Positions 5,574 through 6,455 of a stretch of DNA of 6,455 nucleotides are shown one piece after another. Both the position numbers and the translations under genes were made by a program. The DNA comes from Candidatus Parvarchaeota archaeon. GTDB taxonomy: Archaea; Nanobdellota; Nanobdellia; Parvarchaeales; Parvarchaeaceae. The notes beneath the pieces are model-generated. The model was not told where the DNA came from, did no database searches, and worked only from the letters and a program-made list of their open reading frames with translations. The DNA lies in contig JASHWD010000099.1 in NCBI GenBank assembly GCA_030044235.1, positions 1 through 6,455 on the forward strand. The letters run 5' to 3'. The number at the start of each line of letters is the position of its first letter. Within the stretch, counting starts at the first letter, position 1.

Positions 5574-6455
5574 ATGAACATAGCGGAACTTGCGAGGTAC
5601 GAGAAAATAATAACCTCCGGTGACGAAAACAACGCCAAGAAGTGGATGGAGGAGTTAAAGCTCAGGGCCGTCGGTCTGAATACCAGACATTATTCCAATA
5701 AGATATCAGAACTTAAGCTTGCCACAAAAGAGCAACTGCCGGACATAGGCCTTGCAGGCGACCCGGACGGGCACACCATCTCGATAGACGTAGATGCGTA
5801 TCAATTCTACTCCGAATACGCGATGCTGAACCAGGAAATAAGGGCGATGGGTTATACCGACAGGGTCAAGACAGCGGAGTACGTAGAACCGGCCGCAGTT
5901 TCGAACCTCATGACGATGGTTTTCGAAAAGAGAAAGTCGTTCGAGGATAGGACCATGCAGCTTCTCGGCAGCGTAAACACCGTCGTAAAATCCGTCATAG
6001 CTATAACGTACGAACTGAAAGAACTCGATAGGAACCTTTCTTTCTACGACCTGTTAAAATCAAAGGACCAGAACAAAAGGGAGGCCGCAGAACTCGCTCT
6101 AAAAAGGGTCTTTGTAGACAACGTCGACGCCAGAAAAGGGGGTGCGAGCCTTGCCAGGCTGTCAGGAAGCTATCAGCAGGGACAGGGTGGCGCAGCTTTC
6201 AAAGACCTGATGGCGGTGTTTTATTCGATGAAAAGTCTGAAGGACGTAGAAGCGATGCAGAAGAACGAACAGTACAAGAGCATAATAAAGAACAGGTATG
6301 TAGAATACGAGCAGTGGAAGGGCATAAACGAAAAAGACCTGCGCAACAGGCGCGATATGCTTCTGCAGTATCTCCGCAGTCAATACGCTTCGTTTAAATT
6401 ATATTCTAAATGGGCAGCGGAGTCCCTCACTATCCTTAAAAGAATAAACCTGTCC
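5574..6455 (+). CDS. Large alpha-helical protein of unknown function (partial, C-terminus off the right edge)
   Basis: The frame from the ATG at 5574 stays open for all 294 codons to the window end, so the 3' end is missing. The start fits the TATA tract just upstream. The protein is soluble, highly charged and predicted almost wholly helical, with no signal peptide, membrane segment or recognised catalytic motif. The most distinctive part is the end: LALKRVFVDNVDARKGGAS (174-192), a Gly/Gln-rich turn (198-206), then NRYVEYEQWKGINEKDLRNR (240-259) and YLRSQYASFKLYSKWAAESL (266-285). From memory this matches a family of hypothetical proteins in Woesearchaeota, Pacearchaeota and related DPANN archaea, with forms like K..W...VD...G.GS and LK.YA.WAKPYL; I have not checked this by search. 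Codons are more C-ending than in the neighbours (Asn AAC 14 of 16; Asp GAC 13 of 17 by hand count). It is divergent from the MNT-HEPN gene across an 81-base spacer. Confidence 0.85.
   Translation, partial: MNIAELARYEKIITSGDENNAKKWMEELKLRAVGLNTRHYSNKISELKLATKEQLPDIGLAGDPDGHTISIDVDAYQFYSEYAMLNQEIRAMGYTDRVKTAEYVEPAAVSNLMTMVFEKRKSFEDRTMQLLGSVNTVVKSVIAITYELKELDRNLSFYDLLKSKDQNKREAAELALKRVFVDNVDARKGGASLARLSGSYQQGQGGAAFKDLMAVFYSMKSLKDVEAMQKNEQYKSIIKNRYVEYEQWKGINEKDLRNRRDMLLQYLRSQYASFKLYSKWAAESLTILKRINLS

Noticed and set aside
6162..6383. Open frame of 73 codons on the minus strand opposite the right-edge gene
   Set aside because: The hydrophobic product is the antisense of charged helices in the 294-codon frame, whose start, promoter and codon bias are much better supported.

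Overview
This window is archaeal chromosome. It carries a TFIIB-type transcription factor (TFB), eukaryote/archaea-type ribosomal protein eL33 (L35Ae), a Trm1 tRNA methyltransferase and a class III (pilin-type) signal peptide. Spacers have TATA-like boxes and most genes lack a Shine-Dalgarno sequence. Genes are packed tightly: the longest gene-free stretch is 104 bases. Base composition is moderately AT-rich. Compact packing plus two families I associate, from memory only, with DPANN genomes (the fused nucleotidyltransferase-HEPN protein and the helical protein at the right edge) suggest a small-genome DPANN-type archaeon. That placement is inference.

Layout, left to right. A pilin-like gene runs off the left edge on the minus strand (308 to 1). 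Across a 50-base divergent spacer begins a rightward series: a nucleoside phosphorylase closest to the Sulfolobus MTA/purine phosphorylase type (359-1078), a four-helix membrane protein of unknown function with a GTG start (1108-1569), TFB (1674-2597), a small soluble protein resembling the DUF6624 family (2602-3093), and trm1 (3101-4141). The last three are 4 and 7 bases apart and probably form one transcript. trm1 overlaps tail-to-tail by 6 bases with the leftward pair: an MNT-HEPN fusion protein (5492-4395) followed 4 bases later by eL33 (4390-4136). Finally, a gene of unknown function starts at 5574 and is open to the right edge; it shares a short spacer and one symmetrical TATA tract with the MNT-HEPN gene.

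Functionally the middle is core information processing (transcription initiation, tRNA modification, ribosome) mixed with purine salvage. The parts most worth attention are the uncharacterised neighbours embedded in it: the DUF6624-like protein behind TFB, and the divergent pair of MNT-HEPN fusion and large helical protein, one of which is co-transcribed with a ribosomal protein gene. No tRNA, rRNA, CRISPR array, insertion sequence or long repeat was seen.
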